Made by a program: the position numbers and the translations under genes
Shown here: positions 45,062-55,250 of the stretch, one piece after another
Position numbering within the stretch: the stretch's first letter is position 1
How the letters are laid out: the number at the start of each line of letters is the position of its first letter
Source of the DNA: Desulfosarcina ovata subsp. ovata
Lineage (GTDB): Bacteria > Desulfobacterota > Desulfobacteria > Desulfobacterales > Desulfosarcinaceae
Assembly (NCBI RefSeq): GCF_009689005.1
Contig: NZ_AP021879.1
Span: 3,472,001 to 3,536,000, forward strand
Reading direction: 5' to 3'
DNA length: 64,000 nt
Notes under the pieces: model-generated
What the model was told of the DNA's origin: nothing
Database searches by the model: none
Seen by the model: only the letters and a program-made list of their open reading frames with translations

Positions 45062-48000
45062 ATGAAATCCCGCTGGCCAACCGATCCCGCACGGGCCGGC
45101 AGCCGATCCCAAACCGTCCATCAACCAGCAACGCGTCCAGCCAATTGCCGTATGTACGACCCTTCAACCATCGGTAACAGAGACGGTTTCCACGCGGCAC
45201 CGGAAACCCCGTCCCTCAAACCGGCCCGACTGGTGCGAACCACGTCCATGGGCGTGTGCCTGGGCGCGTCCACCGTGTCGGTGGTCTGGATTGCACGGCC
45301 GGGCGTTGGATCAGCAGCAGGCATTCAGGTCCTCAGGCACAGCTGTTACCCCCACGAGGGTGATCCCAGACGCACCCTGTTAAAAGTGTTTGGCGATTTC
45401 GACCCGGCAGCCTGTGACCGGCTGGCCGTCACCGGGCGCCGGCTTCGCGAGAGTGTCCGGCTTTCCTCCATTTCCGAACCCGAAGCCGCTCATTACGCTT
45501 ACCGCCATCTGAAACCCGACGGCATTGACTGCCCGGCGATCGTCTCGGCCGGTGGCGAGACATTCATGGCCTACATCCTCGATGCCAGCGGCAGCATCGT
45601 CAACGTCGTCACCGGTAACAAATGCGCGTCGGGTACCGGAGAATTTTTTCTGCAGCAGTTGCGCCGCATGGACGTCTCCCTGGCAGATGCCGGACAATGG
45701 TCCGGGGATGAAACGCCGTACCCGCTTTCCGGCCGCTGCTCGGTCTTCTGCAAATCTGACTGCACCCACGCCACCAACAAGGGCATCCCCCGTTCCCGGG
45801 TCGCCGCCGGCCTGTGCCGCATGATGGCCCAGAAAATTCTCGATCTGCTCAGAAAAGTGCCCCGGCGCCATATCATGCTGGTTGGCGGCACGGCCCGCAA
45901 CCGGATGATGGTTGCCCACCTGCAGCGCCACATCGACGGGCTGATCGTCCCCGACGAGGCCCCCTACTTCGAGGCCCTGGGCACAGCGATCTGGGCTCTG
46001 GAGCACCCCACGCAGCGATTTTCCGGAGCAGCGTCCCTGTTCGTCGAAACCGCGGCGCGTTTCGAACGGCTGAAGCCGCTGGGCGCTTTCAGCGGGCAGG
46101 TAACCTTCAAAACCATGGATCGCGACACGGTCAGGGACGGCGACCGATGCATCGTCGGGCTTGATGTGGGTTCCACCACCACCAAGGCGGTTCTGCTGCG
46201 ACAGGCCGACAAGGCGCTGCTGGCCTCAATCTACCTGCGCACCAACGGCGACCCGGTCGGTGCCGCCAGAGCCTGCTACGCGGCCCTTTTGCAGCAGCTC
46301 CGCCTGACCGCGGACCCGGGCGAGGTGCCCATTGTCGGACTGGGGGTGTGCGGCAGTGGCCGGCAGATTGCCGGTCTGCACGCCGGAACCGATGCGGTGA
46401 TCAACGAAATCGTCGCCCATGCCACGGCAGCGGTGCACTTCGACCCGTCCGTGGAGACGATCTTTGAAATCGGCGGCCAGGATGCCAAATACACCCACAT
46501 CACCGCCGGCGTGGCTTCGGATTATGCCATGAACGAGGCCTGCTCGGCCGGTACGGGCAGCTTTCTGGAGGAGTCGGCCCGTGAAACCCTGGGTATCGCC
46601 ATGGCGGATATCGCCGAGGTGGCCCTCAAGGGCAGTGCGCCGCCCAATTTCAATGATCAGTGTGCGGCATTTATCGCTTCGGACATCAAAACCGCCATCC
46701 ATGAGGATATTGGTCGTGAGTCGATCGTTGCCGGACTGGTCTACTCCATCTGTATGAACTATGCCAACCGGGTCAAAGGCAACCGGCCCATGGGCCGGCG
46801 AATTTTCATGCAGGGGGGCGTCTGCTACAACCGGGCCGTACCCATGGCTATGGCCGCCCTGGTGGGAAGAGCCATTGTGGTGCCCCCTGAGCCAGGTCTT
46901 ATGGGTGCCTTTGGCGTGGCCCTGGAGGTCGACGCACGCCTGGCCGACGGCCGCCTGACGCCGTCCCGCTATGATTTGCACACTCTCGAGCATCGTCAGG
47001 CAACCCATGGCCGGCGTTTCATCTGCCGGGGCGGCCGCAGTGGCTGTGACCGGGGTTGCGAGATCAGCGTGGTGCACGTCGAGGGCCGCCGGATTCCCTT
47101 TGGCGGAGCCTGCAACCGCTATTACAACCTGCACCGGCGCATCCGGGTGGATGTCGACGCCCTGGACCGGGTCAAACAACGTCAGATGATCTTCCGGCAT
47201 CCCGAACGGCCACCTCGTCCGGAATCATCGCCAGACCACCCCGCACCGACGGTAGGCATCAACCGCAGCTTTCTGTTTCACACCTATTTTCCCCTTTACG
47301 CCGCCTTTTTTAATGGCCTGGGTGCCGATGTCCGGGTGCCCGACCGGCTCTCAGACCAAGGCATCGCCCAACGGGGAGCCGCCTTCTGCTATCCTGCCGA
47401 GCTGGCCCATGGCTATTTCCATCGCCTGATCGATACGGACATGCCGCCGGACTTCCTGTTCCTGCCCCATTTCAAGGCAGTGCCGGCCAAGGGTGGAGCG
47501 TCCCGCGCGGTCCTCTGCCCCTTTGTGCAGGGCGAATCCTATTTTCTGCAAACCACTTTCCGGAACCAGTTGAAGCAGACCGGCATCGACCGCCAGCGGG
47601 TATTGTCGCCGGTGCTGGACATGGCTGCCGGGCTGGACGGCGCCCGGGAACCGATGGTGGCGAGCGCGCGAAAAATGGGCTTTTCGGTCCGCAGGGCCCG
47701 GCAGGCGTTCGACCGTGCCGTCGCGATCCAGGATCGCTGCACCGAACGCAATCGCCGAATCGGCCAACAGACTCTGGATGAACTGGCCGACGACCCCCGG
47801 CGTATCGCCGTGGTCATTTTCGGGCGGCCATACAATGCCTGGACCGATGACGCCAACATGGGGATCCCGCGCAAGCTGGCCTCACGGGGCATCCGGGTCC
47901 TGCCGCTAGACAGCCTGCCCCTTGCGGGCTGGCCGGCCAAACGTCATATGTACTGGGGCATGGGCCAGCGCATCCTTCAGGCCGCCCGGCGGGTGGCCGC

Positions 48001-49600
48001 GCACCCCCAGCTGTTCGGCGCTTTCATCACCAACTTCTCCTGCGGTCCGGACTCTTTCATCGTCGGCTATTTTCGTGACATCATGGGCGCCAAACCCTCA
48101 CTAACCCTGGAGTTGGACAGTCACACGGCCGATGCCGGCCTGGAAACGCGCATCGAGGCCTTTCTGGATGTGGTGGCTGCCTGGCGTCACCTGCAGTCCC
48201 GCGGTTCCCGACCGGCGAAATCGACAACCCCATCCGATCTTCCGTTCCGGCCGGCCCGCTGCCAATCGCAAAACGGACAGCCCGGCGTCACCACATCAGA
48301 CGGCAATTGGCTTCCGCTGACCGATCCCAGGGTCCACCTGCTCTTTCCGTCCATGGGCCGGATCGCCTCCGAAGCCCTGGCCGCCGCGTTTGCCGGGGAA
48401 GGCATCCGCAGCACGGCGGCGCCACCGGCCGATGCTGCCGTACTCAAAAAAGGCCGCGCCAACACCTCGTGCAAGGAGTGCCTGCCGCTGCAGCTGACCA
48501 CCGGCAGCCTGCTGACCCATCTTGAAGCAAACCGTCCGCCGGACGATGTGTTGGTCTATTTTATGGCCACCGGCGGCGGTCCCTGCCGGTTCGGGCAATA
48601 CCGCATTTTCATGGAGGATCTGATCCGCCGGCGGCAAATCGGCAACGTGGCCCTCTTCTCCCTCGACTCGACGGACGGCTACGGCGGGGTCAGCCGCCGC
48701 GTCCATCGCCGGGGATGGCAGTCGGTGGTGATCAGCGATGTGATGGAGGATATCCGCAGCATGCTCCTGACCAACGCCGCCCAGCCCGACCGGGCCCGGC
48801 AATGTTTCGAAACCCAATGGACCGGTCTGGTGCAGGCCCTGGCATCCGGCCACGCCAGCACCGTCCACCGGCAGCTGGACGAGGCCGCAGGGCAGCTGCG
48901 GGCCATCGCCCTGAGGCAGCCGGTCGCCTCAGTACCGGTCATCGCCCTGGTGGGGGAGATCTTTGTCCGTCGCGATGGTATCTCCCGGCAGTTCATCACC
49001 GAGCGCCTGGCGCAGATGGGATTCGCCTGCGTGTGTGCACCGGTGGCGGAGTGGCTGTACTATACGGACTGGCTGGTGGCCACGGGGCGATCTTCCCGCG
49101 GCCGGCCGGGATGGCTGGAAAAATGGGGCCTTCGCGTCAAAAACCGGGCCATGGCTGCCATCGAGGTCGACATTCACCACCGGCTGGCCCGCAGCGGCCT
49201 GGTTTACAGCCCGGTCGTCGATCTCCCCGATGTTATCCGCCATGCACAGCCCCATCTCGATCCCGATCACCATGGCGAGGCGATCCTGACCGTGGGCAGT
49301 GCCCTGAAGGAAGTGGCCACCCGGGCCTGCGGGGTGATTGCCATCGGCCCCTTCGGCTGCATGCCCAATCGCCTGGCCGAATCGATCCTGAGCGAGATCA
49401 TGACCCCCGCGGACAAACTCGCCGCTGCCAACGGCAGCCGTTTGCATGAAATCCTCACCGGCATGGGCAGTCTGCCGTTTCTGGCCATCGAGAGCGACGG
49501 ATCGCCTTTTCCCCAGATCATCACCGCCAAACTGGAAGCGTTCTGCCTGCAGGCCGGACGCCTGCACGCGCGCATGCGGGGCGCGTCACCAGGCGATTGA
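45062..49600 (+). CDS. Giant acyl-CoA dehydratase/reductase activase: two BadF/HgdC ATPase domains plus DUF2229
   Basis: The 1512-residue protein has two ASKHA ATPase domains: residues about 60-330 (start VCLGASTVSVVW, with NKCASGTGEFF) and about 365-620 (CIVGLDVGSTTTKAVLLRQ, with NEACSAGTGSFLEE, whose Cys is a probable [4Fe-4S] ligand). DUF2229 follows (NRSFLFHTYFPLYAAFFNGL), then further parts related to the dehydratase D subunits. Enzymes of this class use ATP to fire electrons into 2-hydroxyacyl-CoA dehydratases or benzoyl-CoA-type reductases. The first 60 residues are poorly supported; ATG 45,149 or 45,248 may be the true start. No dehydratase subunit genes adjoin it. Confidence 0.88.
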   Translation: MKSRWPTDPARAGSRSQTVHQPATRPANCRMYDPSTIGNRDGFHAAPETPSLKPARLVRTTSMGVCLGASTVSVVWIARPGVGSAAGIQVLRHSCYPHEGDPRRTLLKVFGDFDPAACDRLAVTGRRLRESVRLSSISEPEAAHYAYRHLKPDGIDCPAIVSAGGETFMAYILDASGSIVNVVTGNKCASGTGEFFLQQLRRMDVSLADAGQWSGDETPYPLSGRCSVFCKSDCTHATNKGIPRSRVAAGLCRMMAQKILDLLRKVPRRHIMLVGGTARNRMMVAHLQRHIDGLIVPDEAPYFEALGTAIWALEHPTQRFSGAASLFVETAARFERLKPLGAFSGQVTFKTMDRDTVRDGDRCIVGLDVGSTTTKAVLLRQADKALLASIYLRTNGDPVGAARACYAALLQQLRLTADPGEVPIVGLGVCGSGRQIAGLHAGTDAVINEIVAHATAAVHFDPSVETIFEIGGQDAKYTHITAGVASDYAMNEACSAGTGSFLEESARETLGIAMADIAEVALKGSAPPNFNDQCAAFIASDIKTAIHEDIGRESIVAGLVYSICMNYANRVKGNRPMGRRIFMQGGVCYNRAVPMAMAALVGRAIVVPPEPGLMGAFGVALEVDARLADGRLTPSRYDLHTLEHRQATHGRRFICRGGRSGCDRGCEISVVHVEGRRIPFGGACNRYYNLHRRIRVDVDALDRVKQRQMIFRHPERPPRPESSPDHPAPTVGINRSFLFHTYFPLYAAFFNGLGADVRVPDRLSDQGIAQRGAAFCYPAELAHGYFHRLIDTDMPPDFLFLPHFKAVPAKGGASRAVLCPFVQGESYFLQTTFRNQLKQTGIDRQRVLSPVLDMAAGLDGAREPMVASARKMGFSVRRARQAFDRAVAIQDRCTERNRRIGQQTLDELADDPRRIAVVIFGRPYNAWTDDANMGIPRKLASRGIRVLPLDSLPLAGWPAKRHMYWGMGQRILQAARRVAAHPQLFGAFITNFSCGPDSFIVGYFRDIMGAKPSLTLELDSHTADAGLETRIEAFLDVVAAWRHLQSRGSRPAKSTTPSDLPFRPARCQSQNGQPGVTTSDGNWLPLTDPRVHLLFPSMGRIASEALAAAFAGEGIRSTAAPPADAAVLKKGRANTSCKECLPLQLTTGSLLTHLEANRPPDDVLVYFMATGGGPCRFGQYRIFMEDLIRRRQIGNVALFSLDSTDGYGGVSRRVHRRGWQSVVISDVMEDIRSMLLTNAAQPDRARQCFETQWTGLVQALASGHASTVHRQLDEAAGQLRAIALRQPVASVPVIALVGEIFVRRDGISRQFITERLAQMGFACVCAPVAEWLYYTDWLVATGRSSRGRPGWLEKWGLRVKNRAMAAIEVDIHHRLARSGLVYSPVVDLPDVIRHAQPHLDPDHHGEAILTVGSALKEVATRACGVIAIGPFGCMPNRLAESILSEIMTPADKLAAANGSRLHEILTGMGSLPFLAIESDGSPFPQIITAKLEAFCLQAGRLHARMRGASPGD

Positions 49601-49645
49601 TCGCTTCGGTGCCAAACGACCGGCGGTCCGGCAAAACGATCAGGC

Positions 49646-50563
49646 TCAACGGCCCGCAAAGGCGATCCCGGCGTCAGCCATCCAGCGTCGCAGCTTCAGG
49701 ACGGCCAGCTCTTTGGCTTTGGCTTCCACCTCCAGGGTGAGGTCAAGATCCCGCCAGCAATCGGGAAAATCCGCCGGATCGATGTAATCGTGGTGGGGCC
49801 GGAAAGGGGGCTGCTGCCAGCCGTTCAGCGGGCTGGAAAGATGCATCAGGGGCTCCCTGTCCCAGGTGGCCAGCGCTGCTGCGGTGGTCGTTTCGACACC
49901 TTCCCCGTCGGGCAGGCAGCGATGATGGTGCAAATCGTAGACCAGCGGGATACCGGTGGCCCGGCAAACCGGCAGCAGATCCGCCGGCGTGTAGACCCGG
50001 TCATCGTTTTCCAGGGTCAGGCGGCTCCTGATCGCCGGGGGAAGCCCCTCGATTACACGGGTCAACCGTTCCAGGGCGGCGGGTTTCTCACCATAGCCAC
50101 CGCCACCATGGATGTTGATCACGTCTGCCGCCACCCATTCGGCCACTTCGGCATGGTAGGCCAGATCGGCCAGTGAGCGCTCGACCACACCGGAGTCCGG
50201 CGAAGTGAGCACGATGAACTGATCCGGATGGAAACTGGTGCGAAGACCGTTGTGACGAACGAAATGCCCACACTGCTTGAAACGGGCGATGATGTCGTCG
50301 CCTCCCGGTAGCTCCTGCAGCGTATATCCGGCCTGGGGGTGGGTTTTGAGCGGCAGGATCTGGCTGTTGATCCGAAACGCCCCGATACCCCTCGCATGGC
50401 AAAATTCAAGGGCGCGGTAGAGGGCATCGGCGTTGTGCATGCAGATGGATGCCAGGCGGCGCCGTTGATCCCCTCTATCTAACAACAACAGGTGTTTGGC
50501 CGTGGTGCGCCGGAATTTGATGGGTGCCTTTCGAAAGATGCAGCATAAGCCGAGCCGGATCAT
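49646..50563 (-). CDS. uvsE: UV damage endonuclease UvdE/UvsE
   Basis: The ATG 50,563 (MIRLGLCCIF) follows GGAGGAGGC and is the family start, so the longer upstream frame is wrong. The 305-residue TIM-barrel protein contains the metal-site residues of UvdE: FRINSQILPL, SFHPDQFIVL, NIHGGGGYG, LENDDRVYTP and VYDLHHHRC. It nicks DNA 5' to UV photoproducts. It is monocistronic and convergent with the activase gene. Confidence 0.93.
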   Translation of the reverse strand: MIRLGLCCIFRKAPIKFRRTTAKHLLLLDRGDQRRRLASICMHNADALYRALEFCHARGIGAFRINSQILPLKTHPQAGYTLQELPGGDDIIARFKQCGHFVRHNGLRTSFHPDQFIVLTSPDSGVVERSLADLAYHAEVAEWVAADVINIHGGGGYGEKPAALERLTRVIEGLPPAIRSRLTLENDDRVYTPADLLPVCRATGIPLVYDLHHHRCLPDGEGVETTTAAALATWDREPLMHLSSPLNGWQQPPFRPHHDYIDPADFPDCWRDLDLTLEVEAKAKELAVLKLRRWMADAGIAFAGR

Positions 50564-50697
50564 CTGGTTTTGCCTCCTCCTTGAAACCGCCGAAACGATT
50601 TGACAAACATTGACCGATTCAACGAGTATCTGTTCATGTCCATTTAATAAGAACCCGATTGCAACTGGCAACCCCATCCCATGAACCCGGCCGCACC

Positions 50698-51270
50698 ATG
50701 CTGAAACGAGAATACGCCCGGGCGCTGGCAACCCTTTACCAGGCACGCCATGGCATTGCCATCGTCGTTGTGGTGTATGGGGCGGCTTGCGCCGGCGGAT
50801 GGAAGTATGCCGGCGCCCTGAATTTTTTACACCAGACCGTAAGCGGCCTGGTCGATACGTTTGCCGCCAAAAGAGGAATGGATTTTGTTTTTTCCCTTTT
50901 TATGCACAATCTGGTCGCCACCTATACCACCATGTGCCTGCTTACCCTGTGGGGCCTGGTGCCTTTGATTACCGCTGCCGCCAATGGGCTGCTGCTGGGC
51001 TGGATCGTGGCCACGGCCATCGGTGCATCGATTCCTGACGCCGCAGCGATGCTGGTGCCCCATGGCCTCTTCGAATGGCCGGCCATGCTGATTTCCTGGG
51101 GGGTCAGCCTCTGGCGCGGACTGGGGTATCGCTTTAATGGGCTGCCGGGGACCTATTTTGACCGCTGGCTCACCGCCAACCGGGTCTTTTTCCTGATCGT
51201 CCTGCCCTTGCTGCTGGTGGCCGCCATCATTGAGGGCCGGGCGTTTCTGTTTTCCGGTGTTGCCGGATAG
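50698..51270 (+). CDS. SpoIIM-family membrane protein
   Basis: The ATG at 50,698 (MLKREYARALATLYQ) starts a 190-residue protein; an earlier TTG at 50,659 is possible, and neither has a good site. Four to five membrane segments surround the motif FMHNLVATY and PHGLFEWPAML, as in stage II sporulation protein M relatives (DUF95). In non-sporulating bacteria such proteins are of unknown function and often occur with RDD or MoxR genes, which are absent here. Confidence 0.82.
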   Translation: MLKREYARALATLYQARHGIAIVVVVYGAACAGGWKYAGALNFLHQTVSGLVDTFAAKRGMDFVFSLFMHNLVATYTTMCLLTLWGLVPLITAAANGLLLGWIVATAIGASIPDAAAMLVPHGLFEWPAMLISWGVSLWRGLGYRFNGLPGTYFDRWLTANRVFFLIVLPLLLVAAIIEGRAFLFSGVAG

Positions 51271-51426
51271 TTGAACGCATCCTCAAATTTAGCTAATGCC
51301 ACCTGCCAAAAGACCGATGACAAGGATTGATAAGGGAAAAAATCAAAGGGTTGAATCCCACGTAGCGGTTTTTCTGCGCCCACTGAGACCGATAAAAAAT
51401 CAGATGGTATAAGGATTTGCTGAAAA

Positions 51427-52275
51427 ATGACCGATCTGCCCGGCATACTGAAAAAAGTCAACAATCTGGAACCTATTCCGACCGTCATTCACAAGGTTCT
51501 GGCCCTGGCGGGTGATCCGGATGCCTCCTTGCGAGACCTGATGACGGTGGTCGAACGCGATCCGGCCATCACCGCCAACCTGCTCAAAACGGTCAACTCT
51601 GCCCACATGGGGTTGCCGGTCAAGGTCGATTCGGTTCACCAGGCGGTCTCCATGCTGGGGCAGCAGCAGGTGGTGGAGATGGTTCTGTCCCAGAATCTTT
51701 CCACCAACCTGAACCACTCCCAGGAGGGCTACGGATTGGCAAAAGGAGACCTGTGGCGTCAGAGTCTGGCCGTTGCCATGGTGGCCAGGACCCTGGCCAA
51801 ACAGCGGGACCTGATGAGTCTGCCAGCCATTTACACGGCAGCGCTGCTTAAAGACATCGGCAAGGTCATTCTCCACGAATATGTAGCCGATCAGTTGGAA
51901 ACCATTCAACAGATGGTGTCCGACCGGGGCATGAGTTTCGTCGAGGCGGAAAACGAGGTCCTCGGCATGGATCACGCCGCCCTGGGCGGCATCATCGCCA
52001 AGCAGTGGCAGTTCAGCCCGCACATGATCTATATGATCGAAAACCACCACCTGGCCAACGTCGCCTCGCGCAACGATCCGGCCACCGCTGCCATCTATCT
52101 GGCCGATATGGTGGCCATGATGGTCGATACGGGCCTTGGCGTCGACCGGCTCGCCTACCATGTGTATCAGGATGTCTTCAATGACTTTTTTGCGGACAAA
52201 ACCGCGGTGCGTGAAATGATGCTATGCTACAAAACTTTTCAGCGCGAGGTCAACGAGTTCATGGACTCGGTATAG
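51427..52275 (+). CDS. HDOD-domain signalling protein
   Basis: The 282-residue protein is a single HDOD domain: IPTVIHKVLALAGDP at the start, LLKTVNSAHMGLPV, a partial HD motif region (AALLKDIGKVILHEY), and MDHAALGGIIAKQW. HDOD proteins lack full HD phosphodiesterase residues and act in stress or motility signalling. It has no extra output domain. Confidence 0.88.
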   Translation: MTDLPGILKKVNNLEPIPTVIHKVLALAGDPDASLRDLMTVVERDPAITANLLKTVNSAHMGLPVKVDSVHQAVSMLGQQQVVEMVLSQNLSTNLNHSQEGYGLAKGDLWRQSLAVAMVARTLAKQRDLMSLPAIYTAALLKDIGKVILHEYVADQLETIQQMVSDRGMSFVEAENEVLGMDHAALGGIIAKQWQFSPHMIYMIENHHLANVASRNDPATAAIYLADMVAMMVDTGLGVDRLAYHVYQDVFNDFFADKTAVREMMLCYKTFQREVNEFMDSV

Positions 52276-52299
52276 GCATACCCCTTGACGAAAAAGAGC

Positions 52300-53022
52300 T
52301 TAGACGTGCCGGTGAGGCTGCCGCCCCATGAGGTGGGCGTGTTTGTGGGTGTGGATGGGCAGTTCCTGGTCGAAACGAATGCGGCCGCTTTTCATGGTGT
52401 AGATGTGACGGGCTGTCTGGGAAAGAAAGCCGAATTCGTGGGAGATCAGTACAAAGGTGAGCTCCAACGAGTTCAAAACGTGGATCAGGGCGTCCTTGGT
52501 ACCGTTGTCCAGGCCGGTGGAGGGTTCGTCCAGAAGCAGCACTTCCGGCTCCATGGCCAGCACCGTGGCCAGGGATACCAACCGTTTCTCGCCGCCGGAC
52601 AGCTTGTAGGTGATTCGTTCCTCAAACCCGGCGAGGCCCAAAAAATCAAGGGTTCTTTTCGCCACTTCAACAGCCTCCTCCCGGGTCTTGCCCAAATTCA
52701 GGGGGCCAAAGGCCACATCCTCCAAAACCGTGGGTGAAAAAAGCTGATCATCGGCATCCTGGAACAACAGCCCGATCCGCCGCCGCACGTCAACGAAATC
52801 TGCTTCTGTTTTCCTGGCCGTTCCAAAAACCTCGACCGTTCCGGACATCGGTTTGAGCAATCCCATGATAATGTGAAACAGGGTGGTCTTGCCACTGCCG
52901 TTGGGCGCTACCAGGCCGATACGGTCACCGATGTGCAGTTGAAAATTGAGATGATCCAGAACGCTGGGTCCACCGGGATAGCCGTAGGAGATGTCGGTCA
53001 GATTGAGAATCACGGGGTGCAT
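52300..53022 (-). CDS. cbiO: CbiO/NikO-type energy-coupling ATPase
   Basis: The 240-residue protein has Walker A VAPNGSGKTTLFHII, Q-loop region LLFQDADDQLF, signature LSGGEKRLVSLA and Walker B VLLLDEPSTGLD, the CbiO pattern of ECF cobalt/nickel transporters. The His-rich C-terminus (HTHKHAHLMGRQPHRHV) suggests metal handling. It is intact although its membrane partner cbiQ upstream is broken. Confidence 0.92.
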   Translation of the reverse strand: MHPVILNLTDISYGYPGGPSVLDHLNFQLHIGDRIGLVAPNGSGKTTLFHIIMGLLKPMSGTVEVFGTARKTEADFVDVRRRIGLLFQDADDQLFSPTVLEDVAFGPLNLGKTREEAVEVAKRTLDFLGLAGFEERITYKLSGGEKRLVSLATVLAMEPEVLLLDEPSTGLDNGTKDALIHVLNSLELTFVLISHEFGFLSQTARHIYTMKSGRIRFDQELPIHTHKHAHLMGRQPHRHV

Positions 53023-53131
53023 GCATCAACGCTTTCTTTGGATGGGTACCGGCTGAAACCGCTTTTGGGTAACGTCATCGTTAGTTCACGCCGATGGCTT
53101 CAACAGCGTTTTTTGTATCAAAGCGAAGGGC

Positions 53132-53712
53132 TCACCGCCGCCATGCCAGCCCGACCAGCAGAACCAGCGTGAAGAGCGTCGCGATGGCAAATACCCGGTT
53201 GTGGGGATTGGGCGGGAACACCCGTAAGCTGATGAAGCGGCCGTTGAAGCCCCGGCAGATCATGGCGCTATGCACTCGCTTGGCCCGCTCCGAGGCTCGC
53301 ACAAAGAACATGCCCACCAGATAGGCGTAGGTCCGGTAGGTGTGCAGGGTGGTGGCCGGTCGGAAGTTGCGGATTTTCATGGCCCGGACCAGCCGCTGGT
53401 ACTCCTGCTCCAGGACAAACAGATAGCGGTAGGTGATCAGGAGCATGTGCACCAGCTTGTCCGGCAGGTGCAGTTGGTTAAGGCATCACGGCCCACAGCA
53501 GCAGCAGAAAAATCAGGGGGCCAATGAGCCGGTAGCCCACTTCACGCAGGTCGAGCCGAGCCACCAGGGCGGACCAGCAGGGAGATCGCCAGGGCGGCAA
53601 AATCATAGCTGACCGCCACCACCACGGCAAAACCGAAGGCACCGAGCACCCGCAGCCGGGGATCGATGGAATGCATCCACGAATGGCTTTCGGCAAAGCT
53701 GACGGGCTTCAT
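53132..53712 (-). pseudogene. cbiQ: CbiQ/NikQ transmembrane component, broken
   Basis: The start ATG 53,712 (MKPVSFAESHSWMHSIDPRL) overlaps the end of nikL. After VSYDFAALAISLLV a one-base shift puts DLREVGYRLIGPLIFLLLLW in another frame; then about 70 codons are missing and the sequence resumes LNQLHLPDKLVHMLLITYRY through the coupling region to the end, in a third frame at 53,132. Frameshift and deletion together abolish the protein. Confidence 0.85.
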
Positions 53713-54305
53713 GCACGTCCGTCTTTACGGTAACGCATGTAGGCCCCAAGCCCAACCAGTCCAATAATGTAGCCGATCCCGCCGATCACATCGCTCACCG
53801 ACGGCCCTTTGTCCTGGGCGGCGGCGACCATGCGGGTCAGCGGATGGATTTTTTGCTCCAGTTGACGGGCGACAATGGCTTCAATCTCCTCGGCGGTCAG
53901 CCCGGAGGCCACTGCCGGCGGGGCAGACACATCGGGCGTTTCTGCCGCCGGTGCGGGGGGAACCGGCGCCGCACTTTCCCTACCCAGCTCGGCGGCGGAG
54001 AGTGTCCACGAACTCTGGTGACCCATGCCGGCGGTCAGAACGATCTTGAGGTCGCTGATCCTGGGCGCTTTGAAGGAGAATTCCCCCTTATCGTTGGTTT
54101 GGCCGTCCAGAAGCAGGGTGCCGGCCGGATCGAACACCTCCACCTTGCCATCGATCACCCGTTTGCCGCCGCTGAATTTGCTTTCCGTGTACACCGTGTC
54201 CCCTTCGGCCCAGGCAAAGATGGTCACCTTGTGCGCCGATGCCAAAGGGGCTAGGATCAACCCCGCCAGAAAAACAAACATCAATACCGTTATCGATCGT
54301 TTCAT
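53709..54305 (-). CDS. nikL: NikL-like periplasmic/membrane component of nickel ECF transporter
   Basis: The 198-residue protein has a signal peptide (to ASA-HK), a small beta-sandwich domain (VEVFDPAGTLLLDGQTNDKG), a proline-rich linker and a C-terminal membrane helix (VIGGIGYIIGLVGLGAYMRY). This is the plan of NikL in nikKMLQO nickel uptake operons. It overlaps the broken cbiQ by ATGA. Confidence 0.75.
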   Translation of the reverse strand: MKRSITVLMFVFLAGLILAPLASAHKVTIFAWAEGDTVYTESKFSGGKRVIDGKVEVFDPAGTLLLDGQTNDKGEFSFKAPRISDLKIVLTAGMGHQSSWTLSAAELGRESAAPVPPAPAAETPDVSAPPAVASGLTAEEIEAIVARQLEQKIHPLTRMVAAAQDKGPSVSDVIGGIGYIIGLVGLGAYMRYRKDGRA

Positions 54306-54437
54306 GAAATTCCGTATGTCGTTTAGCCGTTATGGAACGTGCTACCCGGCATACCCGGGTAGCATTTCCGGTTTTACTTTTTTCATAAAAGCCACGCAGA
54401 ACACCGTGATCACCCCTTCTGAAATGTGCATGGACGT

Positions 54438-55217
54438 CTATTTCCAGTCGTGAAAGTAAACCCAGATCACCGCGCCCATCTCCACATCCTTATCCTCGCC
54501 CTCATGCTTGATAGTATAGTCCGCCGTGTTCAGCGCGGCAAAGCCCCACCACCCTGCGGCAGGCGTGGCGTAGGTGAATACGCCGTCGGCATCGGCCTTG
54601 ATGGTCTGGGTCACCATGTAGTCGGTGGGCGCATGGGCGGTTTTGTCCTGGTTGTAAAATTCCACCTCCACCTCGGCATAGGGCACCGGTTTGCCGTCCA
54701 TTTTGACGATGCCCTGAAACACGTTGCCCGCATAAAGGCCGAACGGTTTGGCGATGGGTACGATTTCCGTTTTCAGCCCCAGTTCCGCATCCCAGCCTTC
54801 GTCATCACCAAAGGCGGTGACCACGGTTTTGGTCAGGTGGATGATAAAGCAGTCCTCGGCCGGCTCCCAGTAGGGTTGGGGCTCCATGTGGAACATGTAG
54901 ACGCCGGGCCGCTTCACCGCATAGTCGACCTGCCAGGCTTTGTGATCCATTACCGTGGCCGGTTTCAGCTGGCCGAGCAGATCCTGCTCTTTGCCGTTGG
55001 CCAGCACCCCGAACACCTTGGGTTTGACCAGCTCCATACCCACCAGTTCCATGGGATGGGAAAAGGAGAGGGTAACATGTACCGTGCGGTTGTCATCCTG
55101 CATGACCATGGTATCTGACGGAATCACCATGCCGAAATGGGCCAAGGCCACATTGCCGCAAAAAACGATTGAAAACAAGACTGCCACGCCTACCATCCAG
55201 AATCGGTTGCGCATCAT
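54438..55217 (-). CDS. nikK: NikK-like DUF4198 periplasmic protein
   Basis: ATG 55,217 follows GGAGGAAAA; the frame upstream runs through a terminator hairpin and should not be used. The 259-residue product has a signal peptide (to ALA-HF) whose mature end begins with a His, as in nickel-binding NikK, then DUF4198 beta domains (VTLSFSHPMELVGME; AAGWWGFAALNTADY). It begins the nik cluster. The expected substrate-binding membrane gene nikM is not between nikL and cbiQ. Confidence 0.78.
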   Translation of the reverse strand: MMRNRFWMVGVAVLFSIVFCGNVALAHFGMVIPSDTMVMQDDNRTVHVTLSFSHPMELVGMELVKPKVFGVLANGKEQDLLGQLKPATVMDHKAWQVDYAVKRPGVYMFHMEPQPYWEPAEDCFIIHLTKTVVTAFGDDEGWDAELGLKTEIVPIAKPFGLYAGNVFQGIVKMDGKPVPYAEVEVEFYNQDKTAHAPTDYMVTQTIKADADGVFTYATPAAGWWGFAALNTADYTIKHEGEDKDVEMGAVIWVYFHDWK

Positions 55218-55250
55218 TTTTCCTCCAATGGGTTTTAAGTTTGCCAAAAT

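Noticed and set aside
45380..49659. Many long opposite-strand and alternative frames inside the activase gene
   Set aside because: They are expected by chance in GC-rich coding DNA and have no domains or ribosome sites.
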